Of a stretch of DNA of 64,000 nucleotides, positions 43,736-52,500 are shown piece after piece. The position numbers and the translations under genes are program-made. The DNA is taken from contig JAFAYV010000087.1 of assembly GCA_019240115.1 (NCBI GenBank), positions 55,266 to 119,265 of the forward strand, read 5' to 3'. Source of the DNA: Solirubrobacterales bacterium (GTDB lineage Bacteria > Actinomycetota > Thermoleophilia > Solirubrobacterales > Solirubrobacteraceae). Numbering within the stretch: position 1 is the first letter of the stretch; every line of letters begins with the position of its first letter. The notes below the pieces were generated by a model. That model worked only from the letters and a program-made list of their open reading frames with translations. It had not been told where the DNA came from and did not search any database.

Positions 43736-44644
43736 TTAGAGGGCGAGCGGCTGGCCGATCGCGGTCAGGTAGGCGTCTTCGAGGCTCGGCGGTCCGACCT
43801 CGAGCCCGGTCAGCTCCAGCTGGTGACGGTCGGCCCAGGCGAGCAGCTCGCGCAGCGACCCGGCCAGATCGTCTGATGAGATCCGAAGCGCTCCCGTGTC
43901 AGGTTCCAGGTGACAGGCGAGCGCGTCGGCCAACTCGGCCGTGTCAGCGCCAGTTGGGACACGGCAGCGGATCGTGCTCGGCCCACCCTGGGCGCGCATC
44001 CCTTCGGGCGTGGTGTCCGTGACGATCCGTCCGCCGGCGAGCACGATCACCCGATCGGCCAGATGGTCGGCCTCGTCGATGTAGTGGGTGGTCAACAGAA
44101 CCGTCGTGCCGGCCTGGGTGAGCCGGTTGACAGCAGCCCACATGTGCCGGCGCGCCTCGGGATCGAGCCCGGTGGTGGGCTCGTCCAGGAACAGGACCTC
44201 GGGCCGGCCGATGATCCCGATCGCGACATCCACGCGGCGGCGCTGACCGCCCGACAGGACTCCGACCTGGGTTTGCGCGTCGTCAGTGAGGTCGATCATC
44301 TCGAGCATCTCATCCACTCGCCACGCCCGCGGATACAGCGACCCGTAGAGCGCGAGCGTGCCTGCGACGGTCAGCTCGGGATCGAGGCTGGTCGACTGCA
44401 AGACCAGCCCGATCCGCGACCGCCAGCCGCGGCCACCGCGACGCGGGTCTGAGCCGAGCACGCGGACGGTGCCGCTGGTCGGCGCGACGAACCCCTCGAG
44501 GATCTCCAGGGTCGTCGTCTTGCCGGCGCCGTTGGGTCCGAGCACGGCCAGGACCTGGCCCGCCGGGACCTCGAAGCTGACGTTCTCGACAGCCGCGAAG
44601 TCCCCGAAGCGCTTGGTGAGGTTGTCGACCGCGACCGCGGTCAT
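43736..44644 (-). CDS. ABC transporter ATP-binding protein (DrrA-like)
   Basis: The 302-aa protein has Walker A GPNGAGKTT (36-44), the signature LSGGQRRRV (130-138), Walker B LFLDEP (151-156) and H-loop TTHYIDEA, with a C-terminal extension of about 90 residues as in DrrA-type drug exporters. The ATG at 44644 overlaps the stop of the small membrane protein gene by ATGA, so I discard a longer upstream frame. It pairs with the permease downstream. Confidence 0.92.
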   Translation of the reverse strand: MTAVAVDNLTKRFGDFAAVENVSFEVPAGQVLAVLGPNGAGKTTTLEILEGFVAPTSGTVRVLGSDPRRGGRGWRSRIGLVLQSTSLDPELTVAGTLALYGSLYPRAWRVDEMLEMIDLTDDAQTQVGVLSGGQRRRVDVAIGIIGRPEVLFLDEPTTGLDPEARRHMWAAVNRLTQAGTTVLLTTHYIDEADHLADRVIVLAGGRIVTDTTPEGMRAQGGPSTIRCRVPTGADTAELADALACHLEPDTGALRISSDDLAGSLRELLAWADRHQLELTGLEVGPPSLEDAYLTAIGQPLAL

Positions 44645-44844
44645 CGATCGGTGCGGCTGCCGATGTCGGTGGTCCGGCGGCCGGCGCGCAGGACGCTGTT
44701 GGTCCTGACCAGGCCCCACACGACCAGCACACCGCCGAGCAGCGCGACGACCTTCGTCGCCGCGATCAGCCCGAACGCGAGCAGCACCACGCCTGCGGCG
44801 ACGAGAACGATGTGCCTGAACCGGCTCGGAATGAGAAACAACAT
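44641..44844 (-). CDS. Small two-helix membrane protein of the exporter operon
   Basis: The 67-aa protein starts at ATG 44844 with AAAGGAG about 7 nt upstream, a good ribosome-binding site. It has two hydrophobic segments (IVLVAAGVVLLAFGLIAA and VVALLGGVLVVWGLV) and a basic tail. It is cotranslated with the ABC ATPase. Function is unknown; it might be an accessory subunit. Confidence 0.6.
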   Translation of the reverse strand: MLFLIPSRFRHIVLVAAGVVLLAFGLIAATKVVALLGGVLVVWGLVRTNSVLRAGRRTTDIGSRTDR

Positions 44845-44878
44845 GGTGGCTCCTTTGGGTGTTGGTCGGATGGGCCCG

Positions 44879-45349
44879 TCAGCGGTCTGAGCTGACAGGC
44901 TCGGGAACATCGGTCGGGCGCGGCGCGGCCTCGAGGACTTCCGGGGTGAACAGGCTGGCCAGCAGCTCGATCGCCGCGACCGCCTCCCTCAGCTCATCGA
45001 AGCGCTCGTGGTCCAGCGCCGAGGCGAGGACGTCCCGCAGCGGCGTCGCCGTGCCGATCCGCGCTGCCCGCTGCTCGAGCGCCGGGGTCGGCCAGACCAG
45101 CGTGCGCCTGCGATCCGCGGGATCGACGGTCGTCTCGAGCACCCCGAACTCGCGCAGCTTCGCGACCGATTGCGAGACATGACTCTGGGGAAAGCCGGTC
45201 CGCTCGGTGATCTGGCTGATCGAGCTCCCCGGGTGATAAGCAGCATCGATCAAGACGAGCCGCACGCTCGTGTTCACGCCTCGGGGCAGCGCCCGTTCGG
45301 CGAGACCCATCAGCGTGCGGCCGAGGAGAAACAGGTCCGTGGCATTCAC
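44879..45349 (-). CDS. MarR-family transcriptional regulator
   Basis: The 156-aa protein has a winged HTH: SISQITERTGFPQSHVSQSV recognition region (about 43-62), then LREFGVLETTVDPADRRRTLV as the wing. It leads the ABC exporter operon (34 bp gap to the small membrane gene). A nearly perfect inverted repeat sits just upstream at 45361-45381 and is its likely operator, so autoregulation of the whole unit is expected. Confidence 0.85.
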   Translation of the reverse strand: MNATDLFLLGRTLMGLAERALPRGVNTSVRLVLIDAAYHPGSSISQITERTGFPQSHVSQSVAKLREFGVLETTVDPADRRRTLVWPTPALEQRAARIGTATPLRDVLASALDHERFDELREAVAAIELLASLFTPEVLEAAPRPTDVPEPVSSDR

Positions 45350-45360
45350 ATCACGAACTG

Positions 45361-45381
45361 ATACATCATGATTTGATGAAT
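45361..45381. promoter_or_regulatory. Putative MarR operator
   Basis: ATaCATCA-TGATT-TGATGaAT is an inverted repeat with one mismatched pair, 12 bp upstream of the MarR start codon. Its A/T-rich composition stands out in this GC-rich region and its length is typical of MarR sites. Confidence 0.6.
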
Positions 45382-45658
45382 GTCAATGCCTGGGATGCGA
45401 TGTTCTCGCTCCGCGTCGACCGCGTCGACCGCGACGAGCGACCATCCGCGTCCTGGCGCCCGCGCCTTGAGTCAGCGAGCCTCCGCTGCGAGACGATCCT
45501 CGCGCCCGCCCGCGGTGCTGCTGTGGCACCCGAGCGTGAACCGGACCAGACCTGGCCTCCGCCGCCCGGCGTGGTGCTGTCAAAGCACCCGGCGTCGCGG
45601 TGGTCGGCGCCCCCGGCGTCGCGGTGGTCGACGTACCCGGGCTCCTAGACTCCACCGG
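45382..45658. other. Spacer between the MarR and aldo/keto reductase genes
   Basis: No gene is recognisable. It contains a direct repeat of about 21 bp (CCCGGCGTCGCGGTGGTCG) at about 45588-45632 just before the reductase GTG, the only structure I noticed. Confidence 0.4.
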
Positions 45659-46813
45659 GTGACCGAGCCGCGCGCCCACGCCGATCCCGGGCCGGTCGCG
45701 ATCGGGACCTGGAGCGGCGGGCGCTTCATGCACTTCGGTGAGGCGCTGGCGGACGAGCGCCTCGAGGCGCTGCTGGCCCCCGACGACGCGATCGCGACGG
45801 TGATCACCGCCGACGTCTACGGCGCCGGCGATGCCGACGCCATGCTCGGCCGGGCGCTCGCGGGGCGCCCGCGAGAGCGCATGTGCGTCGTCGGGGCCGT
45901 CGGGCACGACTTCTACGAGGGCGAGCGCAACGGCGCCAAGGGCTTTCCCCGCTTCACCGACGCGGCGCTGCGCGGGCCTGAGGGCTACGCCGATTATCTG
46001 CGCCTGGCGACCGAGCGCAGCCTGCAGCGCTGCGGGCTCGACGCGTTCGACCTGCTGCTGTTGCATAACCCGGACCGCATCGGCTACACGAGCGAGGCGG
46101 TGTGGGCGGGGATGGCGGCGCTGCGCGACGCCGGCCTGACCCGGCTGATCGGGGTCGCGCCCGGGCCCGCCAACGGGTTCACGCTCGATCTGATCGACTG
46201 CCTCGAGCGCTTCGGCTCGATCATCGACTGGGCGATGATCATCCTGAATCCGCTCGAGCCGTGGCCGGGGGAGCTCGTCCTCGGGGCGGCGGCCGCCGCC
46301 GACGTCGAGATCATCACCCGGGTGGTCGACTACGGCGGGCTGTTCTTCGACGATCTGCATCCCGGTCAGGAGCTCGCGCGAGGCGACCACCGCGGCTTTC
46401 GGCCCGCGGGCTGGATCGAGGCCGGGCGCGAGCGGCTCGACGCGATGCGCCCGATCGCGCAACGCCGCCAGCTGACCCCCATCCAGCTCGCCTGCCAGTG
46501 GAATCTCGCCCACGCGCCGGTCGCGTGCGTCGCGCCGACGCTCATCCAGGAGATCGGATCCCAGGCGCGCGCGATCGAGGACAAGCGCGCCGAGCTCGCG
46601 GCGCTCCCGCCCCAGCGACTGAGCCCCGAGGACGTCGCCGAGATCCGCCGCCTGGGCGACAACACCGGTTGCATGGCGCTCAAGGGGGCCAACCCTGCGC
46701 ACGCGGGCGAGGAGCAGCCCGACCGCTGGACGCTCGACGATCGCCTGCGCGCGGTCGCAGACCGATGGCGGATCGCGCCCGAGCGCGACCTCGCGCAGCG
46801 AGTGGCGGCGTAG
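45659..46813 (+). CDS. Aldo/keto reductase family protein
   Basis: The 384-aa protein has the AKR barrel pattern: VAIGTWSGGRF start, ITADVYGAG (catalytic-Tyr position), LLLHNPDRIGY and a C-terminal LACQWNLAH segment before the cofactor-binding VAPTLIQEIG. It should be an NAD(P)H-dependent oxidoreductase of unknown substrate. The family members I know are about 300-340 aa, and this one has a C-terminal extension (RWTLDDRLRAVADRWRI). The GTG at 45659 is chosen. Upstream codons are compositionally random. Confidence 0.8.
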   Translation: MTEPRAHADPGPVAIGTWSGGRFMHFGEALADERLEALLAPDDAIATVITADVYGAGDADAMLGRALAGRPRERMCVVGAVGHDFYEGERNGAKGFPRFTDAALRGPEGYADYLRLATERSLQRCGLDAFDLLLLHNPDRIGYTSEAVWAGMAALRDAGLTRLIGVAPGPANGFTLDLIDCLERFGSIIDWAMIILNPLEPWPGELVLGAAAAADVEIITRVVDYGGLFFDDLHPGQELARGDHRGFRPAGWIEAGRERLDAMRPIAQRRQLTPIQLACQWNLAHAPVACVAPTLIQEIGSQARAIEDKRAELAALPPQRLSPEDVAEIRRLGDNTGCMALKGANPAHAGEEQPDRWTLDDRLRAVADRWRIAPERDLAQRVAA

Positions 46814-46924
46814 GCGAGACGACCCCGTGCCGGGGCGACCGGCCTCGGCGCCGATGCGACCAACCCCCGGCGCGACGCCACCGGCCTCGGCGACGCGTCA
46901 CCGGCCCCGGCGCCGACCGACCGC

Positions 46925-47512
46925 CTAGAGCGCTTCCGGCGCCGGCTCGCGACGCACCCAGTCGCAGCCGACCGACAGGTCCTCGACGCCCATCGCCGCG
47001 GCGACGTTCAGCCACATGCCGTAGCGAAAGAAGTTGTCGATCCGCTCCTCGTCGGCGCCGGTCAGCGCCTCGACGTCGCGCACGAGCCGGGCGTAGAGGC
47101 CGCGGACGCAGTCGCGGATGACCTCGTCGTCGCACGCCGCGTAGGCCTGCAGCTGGAGCATGAGGTCGTCGCGATCGGTCTTCAGCGTGTCGACGTAGGC
47201 CTGGCCCATCGCGAGCAGCCGGTCGCCGCCGGGAGGCGCCATCTCAGGGTCGTAGCGCTCGGCGGCGCGCGCCAGGAGCTCGCCGACCCGGGTGAAGCAC
47301 CGCTCCACCGCGGCGAGGAAGAGGTCGCGCTTGGAGGCGAACAGGCTGAACACATACGGCTGGGCCACCCCGACCCGGCGGGCGATCCGATCGACCGGCG
47401 TGCCGTGCAGCCCGCCGTGGGCGAACTCGTGGATCGCGGCATCGATCAGCGCGTCCCGGCGCTCGGACGCCGGAACGCGCTGCCGCGCGGACTTGCCAGA
47501 GGTGGTGGCCAT
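46925..47512 (-). CDS. TetR-family transcriptional regulator
   Basis: The 195-aa protein has the HTH region GTPVDRIARRVGVAQPYVFSLFASK (in part; about 38-60) and a ligand domain. It lies 34 bp downstream of the DHA2 transporter on the same strand, so the two are co-transcribed and the TetR protein probably controls the promoter at 49028-49082. Confidence 0.87.
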   Translation of the reverse strand: MATTSGKSARQRVPASERRDALIDAAIHEFAHGGLHGTPVDRIARRVGVAQPYVFSLFASKRDLFLAAVERCFTRVGELLARAAERYDPEMAPPGGDRLLAMGQAYVDTLKTDRDDLMLQLQAYAACDDEVIRDCVRGLYARLVRDVEALTGADEERIDNFFRYGMWLNVAAAMGVEDLSVGCDWVRREPAPEAL

Positions 47513-47546
47513 GAGCTCGCTTCCCGCGCTCGATGCTACGCCACGC

Positions 47547-49013
47547 TCAGGCCGCGACGGGCGCCGCGGACGCGCCGAGACGGTCCCCCGGATCGGGCAC
47601 GAGCTCGCGCTCGGCCGCCTCGACTCGGGCCTGCTCCTCGGCGGTCGCGCGGCTGTTGAACGGGAGCGCGAGGGCGACGAGGGCGCCGACGGCCAGCACC
47701 GCGGCGCCGATCCACATCGCGGGCGTCAGCCCGTCGACGAATGCCTGCGGCGAGGTCAGCGCGCCGTTAGAGGTGAACACCGTCGACAGGACCGAGATGC
47801 CCAGCACGCCGCCGAGCTCGCGGATGGCGTTCGTCGCGCCCGAGGCCTGGCCGGCCTGGTCGGAGCGGACCGAGGCGAGGACCGCATTGGCCGACGGCGC
47901 GAACACGAGCGCCATGCCCGAGCCGGCGAGCACGAAGGGGACGATCATGCTCGCGTAGGACTCGTGCACGCTCGTCTCCGAGGCCAGCCAGCCGAGGGCG
48001 ACCGCCTGCAGCCCGAGCCCGGCGACCATGAACAGCCGAGCGCCGAAGCGCTCGGAGAAGTAGCCGGCCAGCGGGGCCACGACCATCGTCGCGCCGGTCC
48101 AGACGAGCAGCTTGACACCCGCCTGCAGAGGCGAGTTGTGCAGCACGTTCTGCACGAACTGGCTGAGGAAGAAGATCGAGCCGAACATGCCGAAGTACAT
48201 CGTCAGCGAGACGACGTTGGTGACCGCGAACCCCCGCCGCGCGAAGAAGCTCATCGGCAGCATCGCGGCGGTCGCACGCCGCTCGTGGAGCACGAATGCG
48301 GCGACGAGGCAGGCGCCGGCGGCGAGCGAGATCACGACCTCGGCGTTGCCCCAGCCCAGCGACTGGCTGCGCACGAGCCCGAACACGATGCCGAACAGCC
48401 CGCTTGAGCCGAGCGCGAGTCCGAGCAGGTCGAGCCGGCGCGACGGCCCGTGGCTCTCGCTCAGCCGCAGCCCGGCGAGCGGGACGAGCGTCATTCCGAT
48501 CGGCACGTTGATCCAGAAGATCCACTGCCAGGAGGCGGCTTGAAGCACCGCGCCGGCGATGAGCGGCCCGAGGGCCACGGCGATACCGCTGATCCCCGAC
48601 CAGACTCCGATCGCCACGCCCCGCCGGTCGGGCGGGAAGGCCGCGGCGAGCAGCGTGAGGGTCAGCGGCGTCGCGATCGCGGCGCCAATGCCCTGACTGG
48701 CCCGGGCGGCGATCAGCACGCCGGTCGACGGGGCGAGCGCCGCCGCGGCCGAGGAGGCCGTGAACAGCGCGATCCCGGTCATGAACATGCGCTTGCGTCC
48801 GAAGCGATCGCCGAGCGCGGCCCCGGTGAGCAGAAGCACCGCGTAGGCGAGGACATAGGCGTTGACCGTCCACTCCAGCGACTGCATCGAGGTGCCGAGA
48901 TCGCGATGAATGCTCGGCAGCGCGACGGTGACGACGAGGTTGTCGAGGACCACCATGAACAGGCCCAGGGAGACGATCCCCAGGGTCCATCTCCGTCTGC
49001 TTGAGTCCGACAT
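47547..49013 (-). CDS. DHA2-family MFS exporter
   Basis: The 488-aa protein has about 14 helices with SLEWTVNAYVLAYAVLLLTG, GDRFGRKRMFM and the motif C region GISGIAVALGPLIAGAVLQA. It is similar in kind to the 509-aa exporter at 35998 but the operator sequences differ. It heads a two-gene operon with a TetR regulator. Confidence 0.92.
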   Translation of the reverse strand: MSDSSRRRWTLGIVSLGLFMVVLDNLVVTVALPSIHRDLGTSMQSLEWTVNAYVLAYAVLLLTGAALGDRFGRKRMFMTGIALFTASSAAAALAPSTGVLIAARASQGIGAAIATPLTLTLLAAAFPPDRRGVAIGVWSGISGIAVALGPLIAGAVLQAASWQWIFWINVPIGMTLVPLAGLRLSESHGPSRRLDLLGLALGSSGLFGIVFGLVRSQSLGWGNAEVVISLAAGACLVAAFVLHERRATAAMLPMSFFARRGFAVTNVVSLTMYFGMFGSIFFLSQFVQNVLHNSPLQAGVKLLVWTGATMVVAPLAGYFSERFGARLFMVAGLGLQAVALGWLASETSVHESYASMIVPFVLAGSGMALVFAPSANAVLASVRSDQAGQASGATNAIRELGGVLGISVLSTVFTSNGALTSPQAFVDGLTPAMWIGAAVLAVGALVALALPFNSRATAEEQARVEAAERELVPDPGDRLGASAAPVAA

Positions 49014-49027
49014 CGAGCACCTCCGAT

Positions 49028-49082
49028 AGATTAGTGACTGCTAACTGGCTCGTCAGATTAGCAGCAGCTATTAATCTGTCAA
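49028..49082 (-). promoter_or_regulatory. Promoter with two TetR operator-like repeats for the MFS-TetR operon
   Basis: On the minus strand TTGACA (49082-49077) and TAATCT (49060-49055) form a -35/-10 pair with 16 bp spacing. AGATTA and TAATCT (49055-49077) make an inverted repeat over this promoter, and a second copy beginning AGATTAGTGACTGCTAACT lies at 49028-49046. Two repressor sites spaced 27 bp apart are likely. Confidence 0.65.
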
Positions 49083-49130
49083 GGGCACGGGGGATCGGCG
49101 GGAGCCCCGCGCCGATACCCTCGCGGCGTG

Positions 49131-49502
49131 ATGGTCCGTCGGATGAGCGGCGCCGTGATCGTCGTCGGCTTGGCGACCGCGCTCGCCGCCGCCGTGGCGC
49201 CGGCGGCCGCCCCGGCGAGCCGCTGGGACCGCTGCGGCGTCGTCGGCCCGCGCATCGTCAACGGCTATGCCACCTACGAGCATCTTCAGGCCCGCGACGG
49301 CGTCCGGTGCCAGACCGCTCGCTACATCGGCCTGCACTTGCGGTCGGGCGGCTACGACTACCGCGGCCTGACCTGCTTCTACGCCCCGATGGGGGTCGGG
49401 CACCCGTACTGGGACTGGTCGTGCGCGGGGGGCCGAGCCGGACACGAGTACGGCAAGATCGCCAAGGTCCGCGGACACAGCGTCACCCAGCGCACGACGT
49501 AG
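49131..49502 (+). CDS. Small secreted Cys-containing protein, unknown
   Basis: The 123-aa protein has a signal peptide (VRRMSGAVIVVGLATALAAA, then AxA-type ends near residue 30). The mature part of about 90 residues has four Cys (CGVV, RCQTARY, LTCFYAP, DWSCAGG), which suggests two disulfides. GTG at 49128 is an alternative start. I know no family for it. It ends 3 bp before the TTGACC upstream of dnaE2. Confidence 0.55.
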   Translation: MVRRMSGAVIVVGLATALAAAVAPAAAPASRWDRCGVVGPRIVNGYATYEHLQARDGVRCQTARYIGLHLRSGGYDYRGLTCFYAPMGVGHPYWDWSCAGGRAGHEYGKIAKVRGHSVTQRTT

Positions 49503-49505
49503 TCG

Positions 49506-49541
49506 TTGACCCGCCGAGCGGGCGGTGCGAACATGTGTTCG
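49506..49541 (+). promoter_or_regulatory. SOS box and putative promoter of dnaE2
   Basis: The SOS box CGAACATGTGTTCG is at 49528-49541, immediately followed by the dnaE2 ATG. TTGACC (49506-49511) is a good -35, and 17 bp later GAACAT (49529-49534), inside the box, can be the -10. Transcription would then begin at about the ATG, giving a leaderless message. Confidence 0.8.
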
Positions 49542-52500
49542 ATGTACGCGGAGCTTCACTGCCACTCGGCGTTCTCCTTCCTCGACGGCGCCTCGCTGCC
49601 CGACGAGCTCGTGCCGACGGCACTGGAGCTGGGGTATGAGTCGGTCGCGCTGACCGACCACAACTCGGTCTCGGGATCGATGGAGTTCGCCGTCTCGGCG
49701 CGGGCGCTGGGCCTGCGCGCGATCCACGGGGCGGAGGTCGACCTCGACGATGATCGCCACCTGACGCTGCTGGTCGCCGACGCCCGGGGCTGGTCGAACC
49801 TGTGTCGCATCCTCACGCGCGCACACGCGCACACGCGCGAGGGACGGCCGGGCGCGCCCGCGACGGCGCCGCAGACGCCGCTTGCGACGGTGCTCGACCG
49901 CTCCGAGGGGCTGGTCTGCCTGAGCGGCTGCGCGCTGCGCGGCGTCCACGACGAGGCCACGCTGCGCCGTCTGCGCGATGCGTTCGGTCCCGAGCGCCTG
50001 CGGATCGAGCTGCAGCGACCGTTCCTGCGCGACGATCGCGCGCGCAACCGCCGGCTCGAGGCTCTGGCGCGGCGCCTGGAGCTGGCGTGCGTGGCCACCG
50101 GCAACGTGCATGCCCATGCGCGCTGCCGGGCACCGCTGCAGGACGTCCTGGTGGCGATTCGCCTGCACACGACGCTCGACGCCTCCGAGCCGCAGCGGCG
50201 GGGGAACTTCAGCCACGTGCTGGCCGCGCCGGAGGCGATGGCCCGCCGTTTCGCCGAGCATCCGGAGGCGGTCGCCGAGACGACTCGGCTCGCCGACAGC
50301 CTGCGGTTCGACCTCGGGCACGACCTCGGCTACCGCTACCCGGGGGCCGAGGACGAGAGGGCGATGCGCACGCTCACCGAGCTGTGCGACGAGCGGATGC
50401 GCACGCGTTATGCCGACGCTCCCGCCGAGATCCGCGAGCGCGCCGGGACGCGCCTGCGCGAGGAGATGTCGATCATCGAGAAGCTGGGGCTGCCCGGGTT
50501 CTTCCTGCTGCACCACGACCTGCTGGAGCTGGCGCGCGAGGTGGCGGTCGAGGTCCGGGGGGCGGGTGGGGACGGTCTCGCTCGGGCGCTGCTGCCGCCG
50601 GGGCGGGGGAGGGGCTCGAGCGTCTCATCGATCGTCTGCTTTCTCACCGGGCTCTCGCACGTCGACCCGATCGCCAACGAGCTGCTCATCGGCCGCTTCC
50701 TCAACGAGGAGCTGACCTCGCTGCCCGACATCGACCTCGACTTCCCTCGCGACATCCGCGAGAAGCTGATCCCGCGGGTGCACGAGCGCTACGGCCACGA
50801 CCGCTCGGCGCTGGTGGCGGCGTTTCCCACGTATCGGGCGCGCGGCGCGATCCGCGAGCTCGGCAAGGCGCTCGGCCTGCCCCCGGGTGAGATCGAGCGG
50901 GTCGCCCGCGGCAGCGAGGGGTGGAGCGCGCGCGACGTCGACAAGGACATCGAGAGCGCGAGATCCGGTCCCGCCCACCCGGACGCTGCCCACGCCGCCC
51001 GCCCGCTGACCGGTCGTTGGGCATGGCTGGCGCGCCTGTCGGCGCAGGCGCACGGCCTCCCGCGCCATCTCTCCCAGCACTCGGGCGGGATGATCGTCGC
51101 CACGCGGCCGCTGGTCGACTGCTGCCCGATCGTGCCGGCGGCGATGGAGGGCCGTCAGATCGCCCAGTGGGACAAGGACTCCTGCTCGGACGCGGGATTC
51201 CTGAAGATCGACCTGCTCGGGCTGGGGATGCTGTCGGCGGTCGAGCGCGCGGTGGCGATGATCTCGCGCGTCCGCGGCGAGCAGGTCGACCTCTCGCGCA
51301 TCCCCTACGACGATCCGGCGACCTACGAGTGCATCCAGGCGGCCGACACCACCGGCGTGTTCCAGATCGAGAGCCGGGCGCAGATGGCCTCGCTGCGCCG
51401 CACCCGGCCCCAGAGCCTGCGCGACATCACGATCCAGGTGGCGATCGTCCGACCCGGCCCGATCCAGGGCGGCGCCGTCAACCCCTATATCGAGCGCCGC
51501 CAGCGGTGCAACGACGATCCCGACTACCGGATCCCCTACGAGCACCCCTCGCTTGAGACGGTGCTCGCCGACACCCTGGGAACGATCATCTTCCAGGATC
51601 AGGTGCTGGAGGTCGCGATCGCGTTCGCCGGCTTCAGCGTCGGCGAGGCAGAGGGGTTGCGCCGGGCGATGAGCCGCAAGCGTTCGGAGGCGGCGATCCA
51701 GGCCTATCACGAGCGCTTCGTGGCCGGCGCGCAGCGCAAGCACGACGTCGATACCGAGACCGCCGAGCGGGTGTTCGCGATGGTCCAGGGGTTCTCGGGC
51801 TTCGGCTTTCCCAAGGCCCACGGGGCCGCCTTCGGACTGCTGGCGTATCAGTCGACCTGGCTGCGCGTCCACTACGCGCCGGAGTTCCTCTGCGCGCTGC
51901 TCAACGAGCAGCCGATGGGCTTCTACCCCCCCGACGCGCTCGTCCACGAGGCGCAGCGGCGGGGGATCGAGGTCGCGCCGCCCGACGTCAACGTCAGCGG
52001 CGCCGAGTGCAAGCTCGAGGGGCGCAACCGGGTCCGGATCGGGCTCGGCTACGTGCGCGGCGTCCGCGCGCGGGAGGTCGAGGCGCTCGTCGGCGTGCGT
52101 GAGGCGACAGGACGATTCCAGAGCCTCACCGAGCTGGCCTCACGGGCGGGGTCCGGCGCCGCTTCGCTGGAGCTGCTCGCCTGGTCGGGGGCGTGCGACT
52201 CGCTGGCGCTTGAAGCGATGGGCCCCGGGCGCCGCCGGTCGGGGTCGGCGCGCCGGATGGCGCTGTGGCAGCTCGGGGTGGTGACGCCGGGGCGCCGCGT
52301 GCCGGGCGGCACCCAGCTGGCGCTCCCGCTCGACCTGCCGGCGCCCCCCGCGCTGCGACAGCTCTCCGACTGGGAGCGGATGCTCGCCGATTACGCGACC
52401 ACCGGGCTGACGACCGGCGCGCATCCGCTCGGCCTGCTGCGCGAGCGGCTCGCGCCCGACGTCGTGACAAGCCGCGACCTCGCGCAGATGGAGCACGGCC

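Noticed and set aside
46823..46835. CCCCG-TGC-CGGGG hairpin after the aldo/keto reductase as a terminator
   Set aside because: The stem is only 5 bp and no T-tract follows.
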